Assembly: GCA_021208565.1 (NCBI GenBank)
Contig: JAJOJN010000121.1
Location: 49,075-113,074 of the forward strand
Direction of reading: 5' to 3'
DNA length: 64,000 bases
Origin: Nitrincola sp.
GTDB lineage: Bacteria; Pseudomonadota; Gammaproteobacteria; Pseudomonadales; Balneatricaceae
Below, piece by piece: positions 33,323 to 45,305 of this stretch (its first letter is position 1; every line of letters begins with the position of its first letter). The notes beneath the pieces are model-generated. The model saw nothing but the letters and a program-made list of their open reading frames with translations, did not search any database and was not told the origin of the DNA. The translations under genes and the position numbers were made by a program.

Positions 33323-34657
33323 TTAGGTGACAGGGATGGTTTTGATGACTTTGCAATGCAACTCACCATCAGGCAAGCGTGCTCGGATCTCATGCTCTGG
33401 AGAGACCTGTTCAATACTTTTAATCACATCCCCTTGTTCAGTCATAAGCAGCGAGAAACCTCTATCGAGAGTTGCCAGAGGGCTTATTGCGTTGAGTCTG
33501 AGTCCGGTTTGATGAAGATGCTGCTGTTTTTGCACAAGCTGACTGATGCAGCGTTTTTCCAGGTGTTGAGCGAGCTGATTCAAGTATCGCTGTTGAGCTG
33601 CAAAGCTGGGTGTTTGTCTGAAAAGGCGTTGATTCAGATGCTTATGTTGCTGCTGTTTTTGAACCAAGTGTTGCTGCATAAAGCGAAAGAGTTTTTCTCC
33701 CACACGAGTTAACTGCTGTTGTTGCTGCGCTAAACGTTCCCCAGGGTGTTTGAGTTTTAACTGGATGAGGTCCAGTCTTTGTTGAGCATCCTGTAAGCGT
33801 TGTATAACCAGACGGTACAGAGTTTGATGGTATTGGTTGAGTTGGGCAAAAATAACCTGCTGATCAGGGCTGAGAACTTCAGCAGCCGCAGATGGTGTCG
33901 GTGCTCGATAGTCGGCCACTAGATCGCTAATAGTGGTATCTGTTTCGTGACCGACGGCCGATACGACTGGGATTTTAGATGAAAGGATCGCTTCAGCTAC
34001 GCGCACTTCATTAAATGGCCATAAATCTTCAAGTGAGCCTCCACCACGACCGACGATGAGTACATCACATTCGGCATGACGGTTTGCCAGTGCGATCGCA
34101 GACACCAGTTGATCTGCCGCTTCCGCGCCTTGAACCGCTGAAGGGTAGAGGTTAATCGGCAAGTTAGGGTAGCGTCGCTTTAAGACGTGCAAAATATCGT
34201 GTATGGCCGCGCCACTGGCTGACGTAATGACGCCAATACGCTTAGGGTGTTTGGGCAGGGGGCGTTTACGATCTGAATCAAAATAACCGAGTTGGCTCAG
34301 TCGCTGTTTAACCTGTTCAAATGCTTTTTGTAGCTGACCCTCTCCACTGGGCATCATCTGTTCACAGATGAGTTGAAAGTCTCCTCTGCCCTCAAAAAGG
34401 CTCACTTTGGCGGTCACGATGACCTGATCACCTTCCTTAGGTCGAAAACTAAGCAGTTGAGATCGGTTTCGAAACATCGCACAGCGTACCTGCGCTTGAG
34501 CATCTTTAAGGGTGAAATACCAATGTCCGGAAGATGGGCGCGCAAAGTTTGTGAGTTCGCCTTCTACCCGAATCAACGAAAAGCTAGCCTCAAGCAATCG
34601 TTTTGCTTCACGATTGAGTTGGCTGACAGAGAGCGCTGTGTGAGATGTGTTATTCAT
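33323..34657 (-). CDS. xseA: Exodeoxyribonuclease VII large subunit
   Basis: LSVSQLNREAKRLLEASFSLIRVEGELTNFARPSSGHWYFTLKDAQAQVRCAMFRNR; VGRGGGSLEDLWPFNEVRVAEAI. Confidence 0.94.
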   Translation of the reverse strand: MNNTSHTALSVSQLNREAKRLLEASFSLIRVEGELTNFARPSSGHWYFTLKDAQAQVRCAMFRNRSQLLSFRPKEGDQVIVTAKVSLFEGRGDFQLICEQMMPSGEGQLQKAFEQVKQRLSQLGYFDSDRKRPLPKHPKRIGVITSASGAAIHDILHVLKRRYPNLPINLYPSAVQGAEAADQLVSAIALANRHAECDVLIVGRGGGSLEDLWPFNEVRVAEAILSSKIPVVSAVGHETDTTISDLVADYRAPTPSAAAEVLSPDQQVIFAQLNQYHQTLYRLVIQRLQDAQQRLDLIQLKLKHPGERLAQQQQQLTRVGEKLFRFMQQHLVQKQQQHKHLNQRLFRQTPSFAAQQRYLNQLAQHLEKRCISQLVQKQQHLHQTGLRLNAISPLATLDRGFSLLMTEQGDVIKSIEQVSPEHEIRARLPDGELHCKVIKTIPVT

Positions 34658-34793
34658 GCCGATATAGTAGTGGCTAAATAAGTGAGATAAAAGCCCTCTA
34701 ATCTGCTTCAAACGCGGCGATCAGATTGAGAGATACATACCTTTGGTGTAAAATTAGGCGCTTAATTTTCCAAGATAGACAGGCTGGCCGACC

Positions 34794-36263
34794 ATGTTGA
34801 GAATTGTTGAAGAAGCGCTTACTTTTGATGACGTACTACTCATTCCGGGGTACTCGGAAGTACTACCAAAAGACGTTTCCCTGAAAACTCGCCTGACGAA
34901 AGGCATCGAGTTAAACATTCCGCTGGTATCTGCTGCGATGGATACCGTGACAGAAGCACGTTTGGCCATCGCCATGGCGCAAGAAGGTGGTATCGGGATT
35001 ATTCATAAAAACCTGACCCCCGAGCAGCAGGCAGAAGAGGTTCGTCGTGTTAAGAAGTATGAGTCGGGTGTTGTTTCCGAGCCTGTTACCTGTAGCCCAG
35101 ATACGACAGTGCGTGAAATTCTTGAGATGGCGCAACGTCATGGTTTTTCGGGTTTTCCTGTTCTTCAAGGCGACGAATTGGTGGGCTTAGTTACCAGTCG
35201 AGATGTGCGTTTTGAAAAAGACTTAGATGCGCGTGTATCCAGCATCATGACACCTAAAGAGCGCCTCGTTACCGCGAAAGAGGGTGATGATCCCGCTAGC
35301 ATACGTGAGTTATTGCGTAAACACCGTATTGAAAAAATTCTCTTGGTGGACGATCAGTTCCATTTGACCGGCATGATGACGGTTAAAGATATGAGCAAAG
35401 CCAAAGCTTATCCTAATGCGGCTAAAGATGGTAAAGCACGTTTAATCGTAGGTGCAGCTGTAGGTACAGGTCCAGAAACGCCTCAGCGCGTTGAGGCTTT
35501 GGTGAATGCCGGTGTTGATTTAATTATTGTGGATACTGCGCACGGTCACTCTAAGGGAGTGATTGATCGCGTGGCTTGGATCAAAGCTAATTTCCCGCAA
35601 GTACAGGTCATTGGTGGCAATATTGCAACCGGTGAAGCGGCAATCGCACTGGCTAAAGCTGGTGCCGATGGTGTCAAAGTAGGTATTGGACCGGGTTCAA
35701 TCTGTACTACACGTATTGTAGCCGGTATCGGCGTTCCACAAATTAGTGCGGTAGCGAACGTTGCTGCGGCTTTAAAAGAATATGGTGTGCCACTTATTGC
35801 GGATGGTGGTATTCGTTACTCTGGTGATATCTCTAAAGCGATTGCTGCTGGCGCGTCCGCTGTGATGGTGGGATCGATGTTAGCGGGTACTGATGAAGCA
35901 CCTGGAGAAGTTGAACTTTACCAAGGTCGTGCCTTCAAGTCATACCGTGGCATGGGGTCGCTGGGTGCCATGGCCGGATTAACGGGTTCCTCTGATCGTT
36001 ATTTCCAAGATGCGAAAGCCGGTGTTGAAAAGTTAGTACCCGAAGGAATCGAAGGGCGCGTGCCTTGTAAAGGTCCTATGCACAATGTTGTGCATCAACT
36101 GATGGGTGGGTTAAGAGCCTCTATGGGTTATACCGGCTGCGCCACTATTGATGAAATGCGTACTAAACCATCCTTTGTGCGTATCACCAATGCCGGTATT
36201 ACTGAAAGTCACGTTCACGATGTCAGTATTACCAAAGAAGCGCCAAATTACCGCGTGAGCTAA
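34794..36263 (+). CDS. guaB: Inosine-5'-monophosphate dehydrogenase
   Basis: [46 protein letters not shown]; two CBS regions. Confidence 0.97.
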   Translation: MLRIVEEALTFDDVLLIPGYSEVLPKDVSLKTRLTKGIELNIPLVSAAMDTVTEARLAIAMAQEGGIGIIHKNLTPEQQAEEVRRVKKYESGVVSEPVTCSPDTTVREILEMAQRHGFSGFPVLQGDELVGLVTSRDVRFEKDLDARVSSIMTPKERLVTAKEGDDPASIRELLRKHRIEKILLVDDQFHLTGMMTVKDMSKAKAYPNAAKDGKARLIVGAAVGTGPETPQRVEALVNAGVDLIIVDTAHGHSKGVIDRVAWIKANFPQVQVIGGNIATGEAAIALAKAGADGVKVGIGPGSICTTRIVAGIGVPQISAVANVAAALKEYGVPLIADGGIRYSGDISKAIAAGASAVMVGSMLAGTDEAPGEVELYQGRAFKSYRGMGSLGAMAGLTGSSDRYFQDAKAGVEKLVPEGIEGRVPCKGPMHNVVHQLMGGLRASMGYTGCATIDEMRTKPSFVRITNAGITESHVHDVSITKEAPNYRVS

Positions 36264-36284
36264 GCGCGTGTGAACTTACATAAG

Positions 36285-36308
36285 TGGGGCGATTGCCGCC
36301 CCATTTTT
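36285..36308 (+). terminator. Probable intrinsic terminator between guaB and guaA
   Basis: TGGGGCG-ATTGC-CGCCCCA followed by TTTTT. Confidence 0.7.
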
Positions 36309-36377
36309 CGTTTTAAAGATGTCTGATTACGCAGGAAATTGAAACACTGATCAGACCGTTTGCTGGAGAAAGCAACA

Positions 36378-37958
36378 ATGAGTCAAGATATTCACGCTCA
36401 ACGCATCCTGATTCTGGATTTTGGATCGCAGTACACTCAACTGATCGCGCGTCGCGTGAGGGAGATTGGTGTCTACAGTGAAATTCACCCATGGGATATG
36501 ACTCCTGAAGCGATTCGTGAGTTTGCACCAAAAGGTATTATTCTGGCGGGTGGTCCCGAGTCTGTTACTGAGTTGGATTCACCTCGTGCGCCTAAAGAAG
36601 TGTTTGAGATGGGGATTCCGCTGTTAGGAATCTGTTATGGCATGCAAACCATGGCGGAACAGCTTGGCGGTAAAGTCGAAACCTCCGAGAAACGTGAATT
36701 TGGCTATGCCCGCGTGAAGTTAGCAGATAGCCCAAGTCGCTTACTGGAAGGTATTGAAGATCATATTGCTAACAACGGCGCGTTGTCTCTCGATGTATGG
36801 ATGAGTCATGGCGATAAAGTCACAGTGCTGCCTGAAGGTTTTCATACCATTGCGTCTACCGAATCAGCACCCATAGCGGCGATGTGTGATCCCAAGCGCA
36901 ACTTCTATGCTGTTCAGTTTCACCCAGAGGTTACCCATACCAAGCAGGGTATGCGTATTCTGGATCGATTTGTTAAAGAAATTTCAGGTGCATCAGCACT
37001 TTGGACGGCTCAAAATATTATCGATGATTTGATCGCTAAGGTGCGCGAACAGGTTGGCGATAACAAAGTTTTGTTGGGCTTGTCTGGTGGCGTCGATTCC
37101 TCAGTGGTCGCGGCGTTGTTGCACAAAGCGATCGGTGATCGCTTGACTTGTGTGTTTGTTGATAACGGCTTGTTGCGTAAGCATGAAGGTAATCAGGTCA
37201 TGGAAATGTTCGCTCGCAACATGGGCGTTCGAGTGATTCGTGCTGATGCAGAAGAGCGTTTTCTAAGTCGTTTGGCGGGTGAAGCAGATCCAGAAGCGAA
37301 GCGTAAAATTATCGGCAATACCTTCATTGAAGTGTTTGATGAAGAAGCACAGAAACTCACTGAGTGTCGTTTCCTCGCACAAGGTACCATCTATCCTGAT
37401 GTTATCGAATCGGCAGCCTCTAAAACAGGTAAGGCACATGTGATCAAATCACACCATAACGTCGGTGGTTTGCCTGAAGACATGAATTTTGAGCTGGTTG
37501 AGCCGTTGCGTGAACTCTTCAAAGATGAGGTACGCAAAATAGGTCTTGAGCTAGGTTTGCCTTACGACATGGTCTATCGTCATCCTTTCCCAGGACCGGG
37601 TCTAGGTGTACGTATTCTGGGTGAAGTGAAAAAAGAGTACGCAGATATTCTTCGTGAAGCGGATGCGATCTTTATTGAAGAGTTGCATAAAGCGGATTGG
37701 TATCACAAAACCAGTCAAGCTTTCGCGGTCTTTTTGCCCGTCAAATCAGTAGGTGTCGTGGGTGATGGTCGACGTTACGAGTACGTCATTGCCTTGCGTG
37801 CCGTTGAGACCATCGATTTTATGACCGCTCGCTGGGCACACCTACCCTATGAGTTGTTGGAAACCGTTTCAGGTCGCATCATCAACGAAGTCGCCAAAGT
37901 TTCCCGAGTGACCTACGATGTCTCCAGTAAACCACCCGCGACTATTGAGTGGGAATAA
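36378..37958 (+). CDS. guaA: GMP synthase (glutamine-hydrolysing)
   Basis: [48 protein letters not shown]; ends KPPATIEWE. Confidence 0.97.
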   Translation: MSQDIHAQRILILDFGSQYTQLIARRVREIGVYSEIHPWDMTPEAIREFAPKGIILAGGPESVTELDSPRAPKEVFEMGIPLLGICYGMQTMAEQLGGKVETSEKREFGYARVKLADSPSRLLEGIEDHIANNGALSLDVWMSHGDKVTVLPEGFHTIASTESAPIAAMCDPKRNFYAVQFHPEVTHTKQGMRILDRFVKEISGASALWTAQNIIDDLIAKVREQVGDNKVLLGLSGGVDSSVVAALLHKAIGDRLTCVFVDNGLLRKHEGNQVMEMFARNMGVRVIRADAEERFLSRLAGEADPEAKRKIIGNTFIEVFDEEAQKLTECRFLAQGTIYPDVIESAASKTGKAHVIKSHHNVGGLPEDMNFELVEPLRELFKDEVRKIGLELGLPYDMVYRHPFPGPGLGVRILGEVKKEYADILREADAIFIEELHKADWYHKTSQAFAVFLPVKSVGVVGDGRRYEYVIALRAVETIDFMTARWAHLPYELLETVSGRIINEVAKVSRVTYDVSSKPPATIEWE

Positions 37959-37995
37959 CGCGCTGATACCGCCAACAGAACAGGACAGTGTCTGG

Positions 37996-38467
37996 ATGAA
38001 CGAGGCGCTGTCTTTAGCGGCCAAGGCTGCCGAAATCGGTGAAGTGCCGGTCGTGCCTTGGTTGTTCTAAAGGGTGAGATAATCGGTAAAGGCTATAATC
38101 AGCTATCTCCTCTGATGACCCTACTGCACACGCTGAGATAGTTGCGTTAAGAGATGCAGCAAAGCGTGTGGGTAATTATCGTTTACCCGAAGCTGAGCTC
38201 TATATCACCTTAGAACCTTGCATGATGTGCGCTGGCGCCATTATTCATGCACGAATAGCTAGAGTGATATATGGTGCTTCAGAGCCCAAAGCGGGTGCGC
38301 TTGAGAGTCGGTTGAATTGCTTTTCTTTAGAGCATGTTAATCATCGACCAGTGATTACAGCGGGTGTCTTAGCAGAAGAATGTGGTCAGCAGCTGAGTGA
38401 ATTTTTCAAAGCAAGAAGAGCCGCGAAAAAGCGCGAGCTTTTAGAGGCTAGGAGCAAAGTTTCTTAG
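37996..38467 (+). CDS. tadA: tRNA-specific adenosine deaminase TadA; two frameshifts (near 38053 and 38117); exact start uncertain
   Basis: MNEALSLAAKAAEIGEVPV(G)ALVV.../DPTAHAEIVALRDAAKRVGNYRLPEAELYITLEPCMMCAGAIIHARIARVIYGASEPKAGA. Confidence 0.9.
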
Positions 38468-39940
38468 CACTTTTTCGCTAATATCTCGGAAGGCATCAGC
38501 GCTATCGACTTGAAGAATCTCTTCTTCCTCTTCGAGTATGGGCACTAATCCGCCCAATAGCTGAAACTCCCATTCAAATACATCAATATAACGGCGTATG
38601 TTATCGACATAGCGAACGGGCTCATGGCCTCTAGCATAACCGTGTCTTAGTTGCGTGTAGTAACGCTCCTGAGCTAGCTTGGGTAAATGTGCTCTCACAT
38701 CTGACCAGCGATCAGGATTGCCCCCTAGCCGTTGAGTCAGTCGTCGCGCATCAGCTAAATGGCCTAAACCAACATTGTAAGCGGCGAGAGCAAACCAGGT
38801 TCGGTCGGGCTCGGGTATTCTTTCGGGAATGCGTTCCTTCATATTGAGTAGGTATTGCGCACCACCTAATATACTTTGTCTGGGGTCGGTTCTATCGTCT
38901 ACGCCGACTTCGCTGGCAGCAGCATGCGTCAGCATCATAATGCCGCGAACACCAGTGGGTGAAACAGCATCAGGATCCCAATGCGATTCTTGGTAACCTA
39001 CCGCCGCCAAGAGTGACAGATCAATGCCTGTTTCTTCAGATGCTTGAACAAAATAATGAGCAAACGTCATGAATCTATCAGTAAGATGGGCTCTAAAAGA
39101 GATGGTATCGAAGTAGTTTAATGGGTTTTCCTGAGTGAAATAGCGTTCCTCAAGTTCTGCTATGAAGGCTTGAGTGTCTGCTTCGGCGAAAAAGCGATCC
39201 AGTGCATCAATTAGCGAAGTGTCACGTTGAGGAGCTAGAATCCAGCTGACAGGTACTGGGTCACCCAAATCAAAAGCGCTTTGTAGGCCTGGAAAAAAGC
39301 TTCGCTGGGTTCCAAAAAAGAACTTATCGACAACAGCAAAATCAAGTTCGCCTTCATGAACGCCGCGTAACAGATCAATAGGATCTCTGGTTTCGTCGTT
39401 GTAAATTGTTACATTATCAATGTGTTGGCTAAGTTCAATTAAAAGCTGTTCATGACTGCTGCCCTGAACTACCCCGACTCGACTATTGGCTATCGCTTCT
39501 AAACTTTGAGGTGCTCGTCGTCCCTGGCGTTGCCGAAATACTAGGGTTGAGCTGGTTTCACGATAAACAGGTCCGGAATGAAATGAGGCTTGTCGCTCAT
39601 CGGTAGCGAGGAGATTCGCTGCTGCAAAGTGAGCACTGCGATTTGTTAAATCATTAAACAAGTGTTGATGATCAGTGCTGACATTAAGTTCAAGCTCAAC
39701 CCCAAGGTAATCGGCAAAGGCTAAGGCTAGCTCGTACTCAAAGCCCGCCGGTTCACCACGTAATAAATACCAAGACATAGGGTTGTTCAGAGTAGCGACA
39801 CGTAGTTTACCCTGCCTTTCTATCAAGGATAGTTGGCTGTTATAGCTCAAACTGATCATTACTAATGCAAAGACCAGGCCGAGGAATAGAAGTGTTAAGA
39901 GTAACTCCCTTAAGAAGTTTACCTTTTGTGTCGTTATCAT
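38441..39940 (-). CDS. mltF: Membrane-bound lytic murein transglycosylase F
   Basis: SBP_bac_3-like N-terminal domain plus SLT domain (AAVGYQESHWDPDAVSPTGVRGIMMLT...ALAAYNVGLGHLADAR); divergent to purL. Confidence 0.93.
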   Translation of the reverse strand: MITTQKVNFLRELLLTLLFLGLVFALVMISLSYNSQLSLIERQGKLRVATLNNPMSWYLLRGEPAGFEYELALAFADYLGVELELNVSTDHQHLFNDLTNRSAHFAAANLLATDERQASFHSGPVYRETSSTLVFRQRQGRRAPQSLEAIANSRVGVVQGSSHEQLLIELSQHIDNVTIYNDETRDPIDLLRGVHEGELDFAVVDKFFFGTQRSFFPGLQSAFDLGDPVPVSWILAPQRDTSLIDALDRFFAEADTQAFIAELEERYFTQENPLNYFDTISFRAHLTDRFMTFAHYFVQASEETGIDLSLLAAVGYQESHWDPDAVSPTGVRGIMMLTHAAASEVGVDDRTDPRQSILGGAQYLLNMKERIPERIPEPDRTWFALAAYNVGLGHLADARRLTQRLGGNPDRWSDVRAHLPKLAQERYYTQLRHGYARGHEPVRYVDNIRRYIDVFEWEFQLLGGLVPILEEEEEILQVDSADAFRDISEKVLRNFAPSL

Positions 39941-40047
39941 TGCTTCGCTTTTCTGGTATCGGATACCTCAGTTCGGGTAAACTATACACTTAATTTCCCG
40001 CTGTTAATGCCTGTAAAGTCAGGCACCAAAAGAGGCTCGAAATCGAC

Positions 40048-43000
40048 ATGCTCGTTCTGCGTGGAGCACCTGCTCTCTCGACGTTTCGTCACGATAAGCT
40101 GTTATCTCTCCTTCAGGCTCAAGTATCGCAGGTTACTGGCCTGTATGCAGAGTTTGTTCATTTTGCTGATACTAAGTCACCGCTCGATTCACAAGCGAGT
40201 CAAGTGTTAGATCGTATCCTTAATTATGGACCACAAGGCTGTGTTGAAAATCCAACCGGACAGCTTTTTTTGGTGATCCCTAGACCTGGTACTATTTCAC
40301 CTTGGTCAAGTAAGGCGACAGATATCGCACATAACTGTGGATTGATTCAAGTAAATCGACTTGAACGAGGCTTAGCCTACTATATTCAATCTGACTCTGC
40401 ACTGAATCAACAGAATGTAGATGCCATCACTCGTCTTTTACATGATCGAATGACCCAGGCTGTGATGACAGATCTCAGTCAGGCTGAAGCACTATTTAGT
40501 CAAGAATCTCCTCGCCCGTTGAAGCATGTGGATATCTTGGCTCATGGGCGTCAAGCGCTAGAAGAAGCCAACCAAACACTCGGCTTAGCTTTGGCAGAGG
40601 ATGAGATTGATTATCTATTGGCAAGCTTTAATGAGCTGCAGCGTAATCCAACAGACGTGGAATTGATGATGTTTGCGCAAGCAAACTCTGAGCATTGTCG
40701 CCATAAAATCTTTAATGCGAGTTGGGAAATCGATGGCGAGGTGCAAGATAAATCCTTGTTTGCCATGATCCGTAATACCAACGAAGTCGCTGGAGATAAT
40801 GTTCTTTCCGCCTATAAAGACAATGCTGCGGTGATTTCAGGGTCGGTTGCGGGTCGCTTTTTCCCAGATCCTGAAACGGCAGAATATGGCTACCATCAAG
40901 AGCCAATTCACATCTTAATGAAAGTGGAAACCCATAATCATCCAACAGCGATTGCTCCTCATCCGGGAGCGGCGACAGGTTCTGGTGGTGAAATTCGTGA
41001 CGAGGGCGCCACAGGTAAAGGTGCTAAACCTAAAGCAGGTTTAACAGGGTTTACCGTGTCTGATTTAAATATCCCGGGTTTTGAGCAGCCTTGGGAATCC
41101 AATTATGGCAAGCCTGATCGAATCGTGACACCTTTGGATATTATGATTGAAGGGCCTATTGGTGGTGCAGCTTTCAATAATGAGTTTGGTCGTCCCAATT
41201 TGACCGGCTATTTCCGAACTTTTGAGCAAAAAGTACCCGGTGCTGCAGGAGAAGAGGTTAGAGGTTACCACAAGCCGATTATGATTGCGGGTGGTATGGG
41301 TAACATCCGAGCAGATCATGTTGAAAAAGGGGATATTCCCGTGGGCGCTAAGCTGATCTGCTTAGGTGGCCCCGCAATGTTGATTGGTCTAGGTGGCGGT
41401 GCGGCCTCGTCGATGACCAGTGGTAGCTCAGCTGCTGATTTGGATTTTGCTTCTGTTCAGCGTGATAACCCTGAGTTAGAACGTCGTTGCCAAGAGGTGA
41501 TTGACCGTTGCTGGCAGTTAGGGGATCGTAATCCTATCGCCTTTATTCATGATGTGGGTGCGGGTGGACTTTCTAACGCTTTCCCTGAGTTGGTGAAAGA
41601 CGGTGGTCGGGGTGGACGTTTCGAGCTGCGTAACATCAACAATGATGAACCCGGCATGTCGCCCTTGGAAATTTGGTGTAACGAAGCGCAAGAGCGCTAT
41701 GTATTAGCCGTCAATCCAGAAGATATGCCAAGATTTGAAGCCATCTGTGCGCGTGAACGCTGTCCCTATGCTGTAGTGGGTGAGGCGACAGATGAGTTAC
41801 ATTTAACCTTGAACGATCAGCATTTTGACGCTAAACCAGTCGATTTGCCAATGAGCGTTCTATTTGGTAAGCCGCCTAAAATGCACCGCAGTGTTCAACG
41901 CTCAACCTATGATTTGCCCGTGTTTGATGCGGCTGGTATTGAGTTAGAAGAAGCGGTAGAGCGTGTCTTAAAATTACCGGCTGTGGCTTCCAAGTCATTT
42001 TTAATTACCATAGGTGATCGTACTATTACGGGTCTGGTGGCGCGAGATCAAATGGTGGGGCCTTGGCAGGTCCCGGTTGCCGATTGCGCCGTGACGGCGG
42101 CTTCCTTCGATACCTATGCGGGTGAAGCTATGGCTATGGGTGAGCGTACACCACTGGCCTTGATTGATTCACCGGCTTCGGGACGAGTGGCTGTTGGCGA
42201 AACACTCACGAACATCGCCGCTGCACGTATTGCTGATATTCGAGATGTGAAACTCTCGGCTAACTGGATGTGTGCTGCTGGGCATGCTGGTGAAGATGAA
42301 AAGCTATACGACACAGTAAAAGCAGTCGGAATGGAGTTGTGTCCAGAGCTTGGAATTACCATACCGGTCGGTAAAGACTCCATGTCGATGCGCACTGTAT
42401 GGCAGGATGAAGGTGAAGCGAAAAGCGTAACATCACCAATGTCTTTGATCGTCTCCGGTTTTGCGCCCGTGTTAGATGTACGTAAGACCTTAACACCTCA
42501 GTTGCAAGTCGATCAGGGCGAAACAGATCTTCTGGTGATTGATTTAGGAGTAGGGCAAAATCGGTTAGGTTTGTCTGCACTTGCGCAAGTGTACAACCAG
42601 GTCGGTCAGGAGGTTCCAGATCTTGATGATCCTGCGTTAATGACAGCTTTCTTCGCCGCGATTCAAGAGCTTAACGAACAGGGCTTGCTGCTGGCTTACC
42701 ATGATCGATCAGATGGTGGATTGCTGGTGACCTTGGCGGAAATGGCTTTTGCTGGGCATTGCGGTGTCGATATTAATCTGGATATGTTGGCCTCCTCTGA
42801 GGATGAAATTCCAGCGGCGCTGTTTGCGGAAGAGCTTGGTGCTGTGATTCAAGTACGTCGTGATACGCTAGAAACGGTATTGAATGAGCTTAATGCGGCT
42901 GGATTAGGTGAGTGTGTCAGTGTTATTGGCAGTATTAACAGTGATGACAGTATTAACTTCTACTTCGATGAAGAAGAGGTCTTTAGTGAAAGTCGCTCTC

Positions 43001-43950
43001 TATTGCAAAGCTACTGGGCGGAAACGTCTTATCAGATTCAATCTTTACGCGATAATCCCGAGTGCGCTCAGCAAGAGTTTGCACAGATTCAAGATAAAGA
43101 AGACCCCGGATTAAATGTCTCTCTGAGTTACGATGTTAATGAAGATATTGCTGCTCCTTATATTGCCACAGGTAAGCGTCCGGCGATTGCTGTTTTGCGT
43201 GAGCAGGGTGTCAATGGTCAGGTAGAGATGGCTGCTGCCTTTGATCGCGCTGGGTTTACCTCAGTCGATGTGCATATGAGTGATATTCTTTCGGGTCGCA
43301 TATCTTTAGACAGCTTCCAAGGCCTGGTCGCTTGTGGCGGTTTTTCTTATGGTGACGTATTGGGTGCGGGAGAAGGTTGGGCAAAATCCGTATTGTTCAA
43401 TGCGCGTGCGAGAGATGAATTTGCGACCTTCTTTAACCGCCAGTCTACTTTTGCCCTGGGTGTGTGTAATGGCTGTCAGATGATGTCTAATCTGCATGAA
43501 TTAATTCCGGGTGCTGAACGTTGGCCTCATTTTGTTCGCAATCAATCAGAACAATTTGAAGCTCGTGTGGCGATGGTTGAGGTTCAATCCAGTGCATCCA
43601 TCTTCTTAAACGGAATGACGGGTTCTAAAATGCCGATAGCGATTGCTCATGGTGAAGGGCGAGCTGAATTTAAAGATGGCCAGCACCTTCAGCAACTTCA
43701 GCAATCGGGTGACGTTGCCCTGCGTTACGTAGACAATCGAGGTCGTGTGACTGAGCAGTACCCTGCCAATCCGAATGGCTCACCAGCTGGTATTGCCGGT
43801 GTGACCACTTCAGATGGTCGTGTGACGATTATGATGCCACATCCCGAGCGTATGTTTAGAGCTGTTCAGCATTCTTGGAGGCCAAACGATTGGTCGGAAG
43901 ATGGTAGCTGGATGAGAATGTTCAGAAATGCCAGGGCTTGGTTGAAGTAA
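40048..43950 (+). CDS. purL: Phosphoribosylformylglycinamidine synthase
   Basis: 1300 aa; [64 protein letters not shown]-terminal amidotransferase [12 protein letters not shown]. Confidence 0.97.
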   Translation: MLVLRGAPALSTFRHDKLLSLLQAQVSQVTGLYAEFVHFADTKSPLDSQASQVLDRILNYGPQGCVENPTGQLFLVIPRPGTISPWSSKATDIAHNCGLIQVNRLERGLAYYIQSDSALNQQNVDAITRLLHDRMTQAVMTDLSQAEALFSQESPRPLKHVDILAHGRQALEEANQTLGLALAEDEIDYLLASFNELQRNPTDVELMMFAQANSEHCRHKIFNASWEIDGEVQDKSLFAMIRNTNEVAGDNVLSAYKDNAAVISGSVAGRFFPDPETAEYGYHQEPIHILMKVETHNHPTAIAPHPGAATGSGGEIRDEGATGKGAKPKAGLTGFTVSDLNIPGFEQPWESNYGKPDRIVTPLDIMIEGPIGGAAFNNEFGRPNLTGYFRTFEQKVPGAAGEEVRGYHKPIMIAGGMGNIRADHVEKGDIPVGAKLICLGGPAMLIGLGGGAASSMTSGSSAADLDFASVQRDNPELERRCQEVIDRCWQLGDRNPIAFIHDVGAGGLSNAFPELVKDGGRGGRFELRNINNDEPGMSPLEIWCNEAQERYVLAVNPEDMPRFEAICARERCPYAVVGEATDELHLTLNDQHFDAKPVDLPMSVLFGKPPKMHRSVQRSTYDLPVFDAAGIELEEAVERVLKLPAVASKSFLITIGDRTITGLVARDQMVGPWQVPVADCAVTAASFDTYAGEAMAMGERTPLALIDSPASGRVAVGETLTNIAAARIADIRDVKLSANWMCAAGHAGEDEKLYDTVKAVGMELCPELGITIPVGKDSMSMRTVWQDEGEAKSVTSPMSLIVSGFAPVLDVRKTLTPQLQVDQGETDLLVIDLGVGQNRLGLSALAQVYNQVGQEVPDLDDPALMTAFFAAIQELNEQGLLLAYHDRSDGGLLVTLAEMAFAGHCGVDINLDMLASSEDEIPAALFAEELGAVIQVRRDTLETVLNELNAAGLGECVSVIGSINSDDSINFYFDEEEVFSESRSLLQSYWAETSYQIQSLRDNPECAQQEFAQIQDKEDPGLNVSLSYDVNEDIAAPYIATGKRPAIAVLREQGVNGQVEMAAAFDRAGFTSVDVHMSDILSGRISLDSFQGLVACGGFSYGDVLGAGEGWAKSVLFNARARDEFATFFNRQSTFALGVCNGCQMMSNLHELIPGAERWPHFVRNQSEQFEARVAMVEVQSSASIFLNGMTGSKMPIAIAHGEGRAEFKDGQHLQQLQQSGDVALRYVDNRGRVTEQYPANPNGSPAGIAGVTTSDGRVTIMMPHPERMFRAVQHSWRPNDWSEDGSWMRMFRNARAWLK

Positions 43951-44060
43951 GCTGAATCAGTTTAAGTCGCCAAGGATGGCGAGTTTAACTGGATTTATAT
44001 AGATAGAGAATTTTTTGTTTGGATAGAAGAGCCTATCTGTATTTTGATGACGCTAGATAC

Positions 44061-44090
44061 AAAAAAACCAACCCTAGGGTTGGTTTTTTT
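44061..44090. terminator. Bidirectional intrinsic terminator between purL and the OmpA-family gene
   Basis: AAAAAAACCAACCC-TA-GGGTTGGTTTTTTT perfect palindrome. Confidence 0.88.
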
Positions 44091-44106
44091 TGCTTACAGT
44101 AAAGAA

Positions 44107-44706
44107 TTACTGAGCGCGACGTGTACCGATGATTTCAACATCTACACGACGGTCTGGACGCAAGCAAGCGATTAGCTCAGCACCACGACCAGTACAGTTA
44201 GCAACTGGTGAACGGCTACCCATAGAGCTGGTAGTCATCAGGCTTGGGTTAACACCAGCATTTGCTAGTGCAGCAGCAACAGCATCAGCACGACGCTGAG
44301 ATAGGCGGTCGTTGTATGCAGCATTACCGATGCGGTCAGCGTGACCGACTAGGTTGATGCTTTGAACGCTAGCCAATGAACCGATGTGGTTAACGATTGT
44401 TGATATGTCACCAACACGAGTGCTGTCGAAGTCGAAGTAAAGAGCGAATTTACGCTCGATTTCAGCAACTTCTGGAGCTGGTGCTGGAGCTGGTGCTGGA
44501 GCAGGTTCAGCTTGAGCGACGTAGCCAGCACAACCTGGAATTGCTTTATCAGCAGTCCAAGAGGAAGTCTGCCAGCATTCACCGAAGCTTGTGCGCCATA
44601 CGGTACCACTAGAGTTTACAGCATAGCCGGGTACTGAGGCCTGAACGGCGGAGAAGCCGAGAGTCATGGCCAGGCCGGCAGCGATAGCAATTTTCTTCAT
44701 CATCAT
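44107..44706 (-). CDS. OmpA family outer membrane protein
   Basis: Signal peptide MKKIAIAAGLAMTLGFSAVQA, PA-rich linker, OmpA-C NLVGHADRIGNAAYNDRLSQRRADAVAAALANAGV...RRVDVEI. Confidence 0.92.
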   Translation of the reverse strand: MMMKKIAIAAGLAMTLGFSAVQASVPGYAVNSSGTVWRTSFGECWQTSSWTADKAIPGCAGYVAQAEPAPAPAPAPAPEVAEIERKFALYFDFDSTRVGDISTIVNHIGSLASVQSINLVGHADRIGNAAYNDRLSQRRADAVAAALANAGVNPSLMTTSSMGSRSPVANCTGRGAELIACLRPDRRVDVEIIGTRRAQ

Positions 44707-44876
44707 TTCCTTGTGCCAGGTTGGATGTAGGTCTTTTAGTTAATTTTCTCAGCTTAATTTAAGCATACTAAAGCTTAACCCAAGATAAACGCATATCCTA
44801 GTGTTAGCTGACTAATCTCTAGAATATACTCTTTTGGTCAAGTTTTACACACCTAGTATAGCAGAAATACAGAGGC

Positions 44877-45176
44877 TTAGGGCAATACTTTGCGAAAGGG
44901 TTTTACAGTAATTTTGTCGTATACGCCCGCTTTTACAAAGGGATCGGCATCAGCCCAAGCCTTAGCCGCCTCTAAACTTTCGAATTCAGCTAGTATTAAA
45001 CTTCCGCTAAAGCCAGCTTCACCCGGATCTTCGGCATCAATACTGGGGTGAGGTCCGGCTAGCAAAAGCCTACCTTCGTTATTAAGCTGTTTAATTCGCT
45101 CCAAATGTTCAGGTCTTACGGCGAGTCTTATGTCTAGTGTATTGGGTTTGTCTTCAGCAATGATGGCATAAAACAT
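44877..45176 (-). CDS. yciI: YciI family protein
   Basis: [80 protein letters not shown]. Confidence 0.92.
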   Translation of the reverse strand: MFYAIIAEDKPNTLDIRLAVRPEHLERIKQLNNEGRLLLAGPHPSIDAEDPGEAGFSGSLILAEFESLEAAKAWADADPFVKAGVYDKITVKPFRKVLP

Positions 45177-45305
45177 AGGGTTATCCTTAAAAGAGAAATC
45201 ATTCCTAAAGCTTAAAGCATGATTCAGAGTAATTGTAGTCAGTTAGGTTTATAATGAACCTATATAAAAGAAAATTCGTAAAGAAACTAAAACTGGAGAA
45301 TTCGT

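Noticed and set aside
33327-33712. Plus-strand ORFs over xseA
   Set aside because: Antisense to a well-conserved gene, no domain or RBS support
42114-42580. Minus-strand ORFs inside purL
   Set aside because: Shadow ORFs of a long conserved coding sequence
44460-44515. Repeat-like GCTGGTGCTGGAGCTGGTGCTGG tract
   Set aside because: Encodes the Pro-Ala linker of the OmpA-family protein; ordinary low-complexity linker
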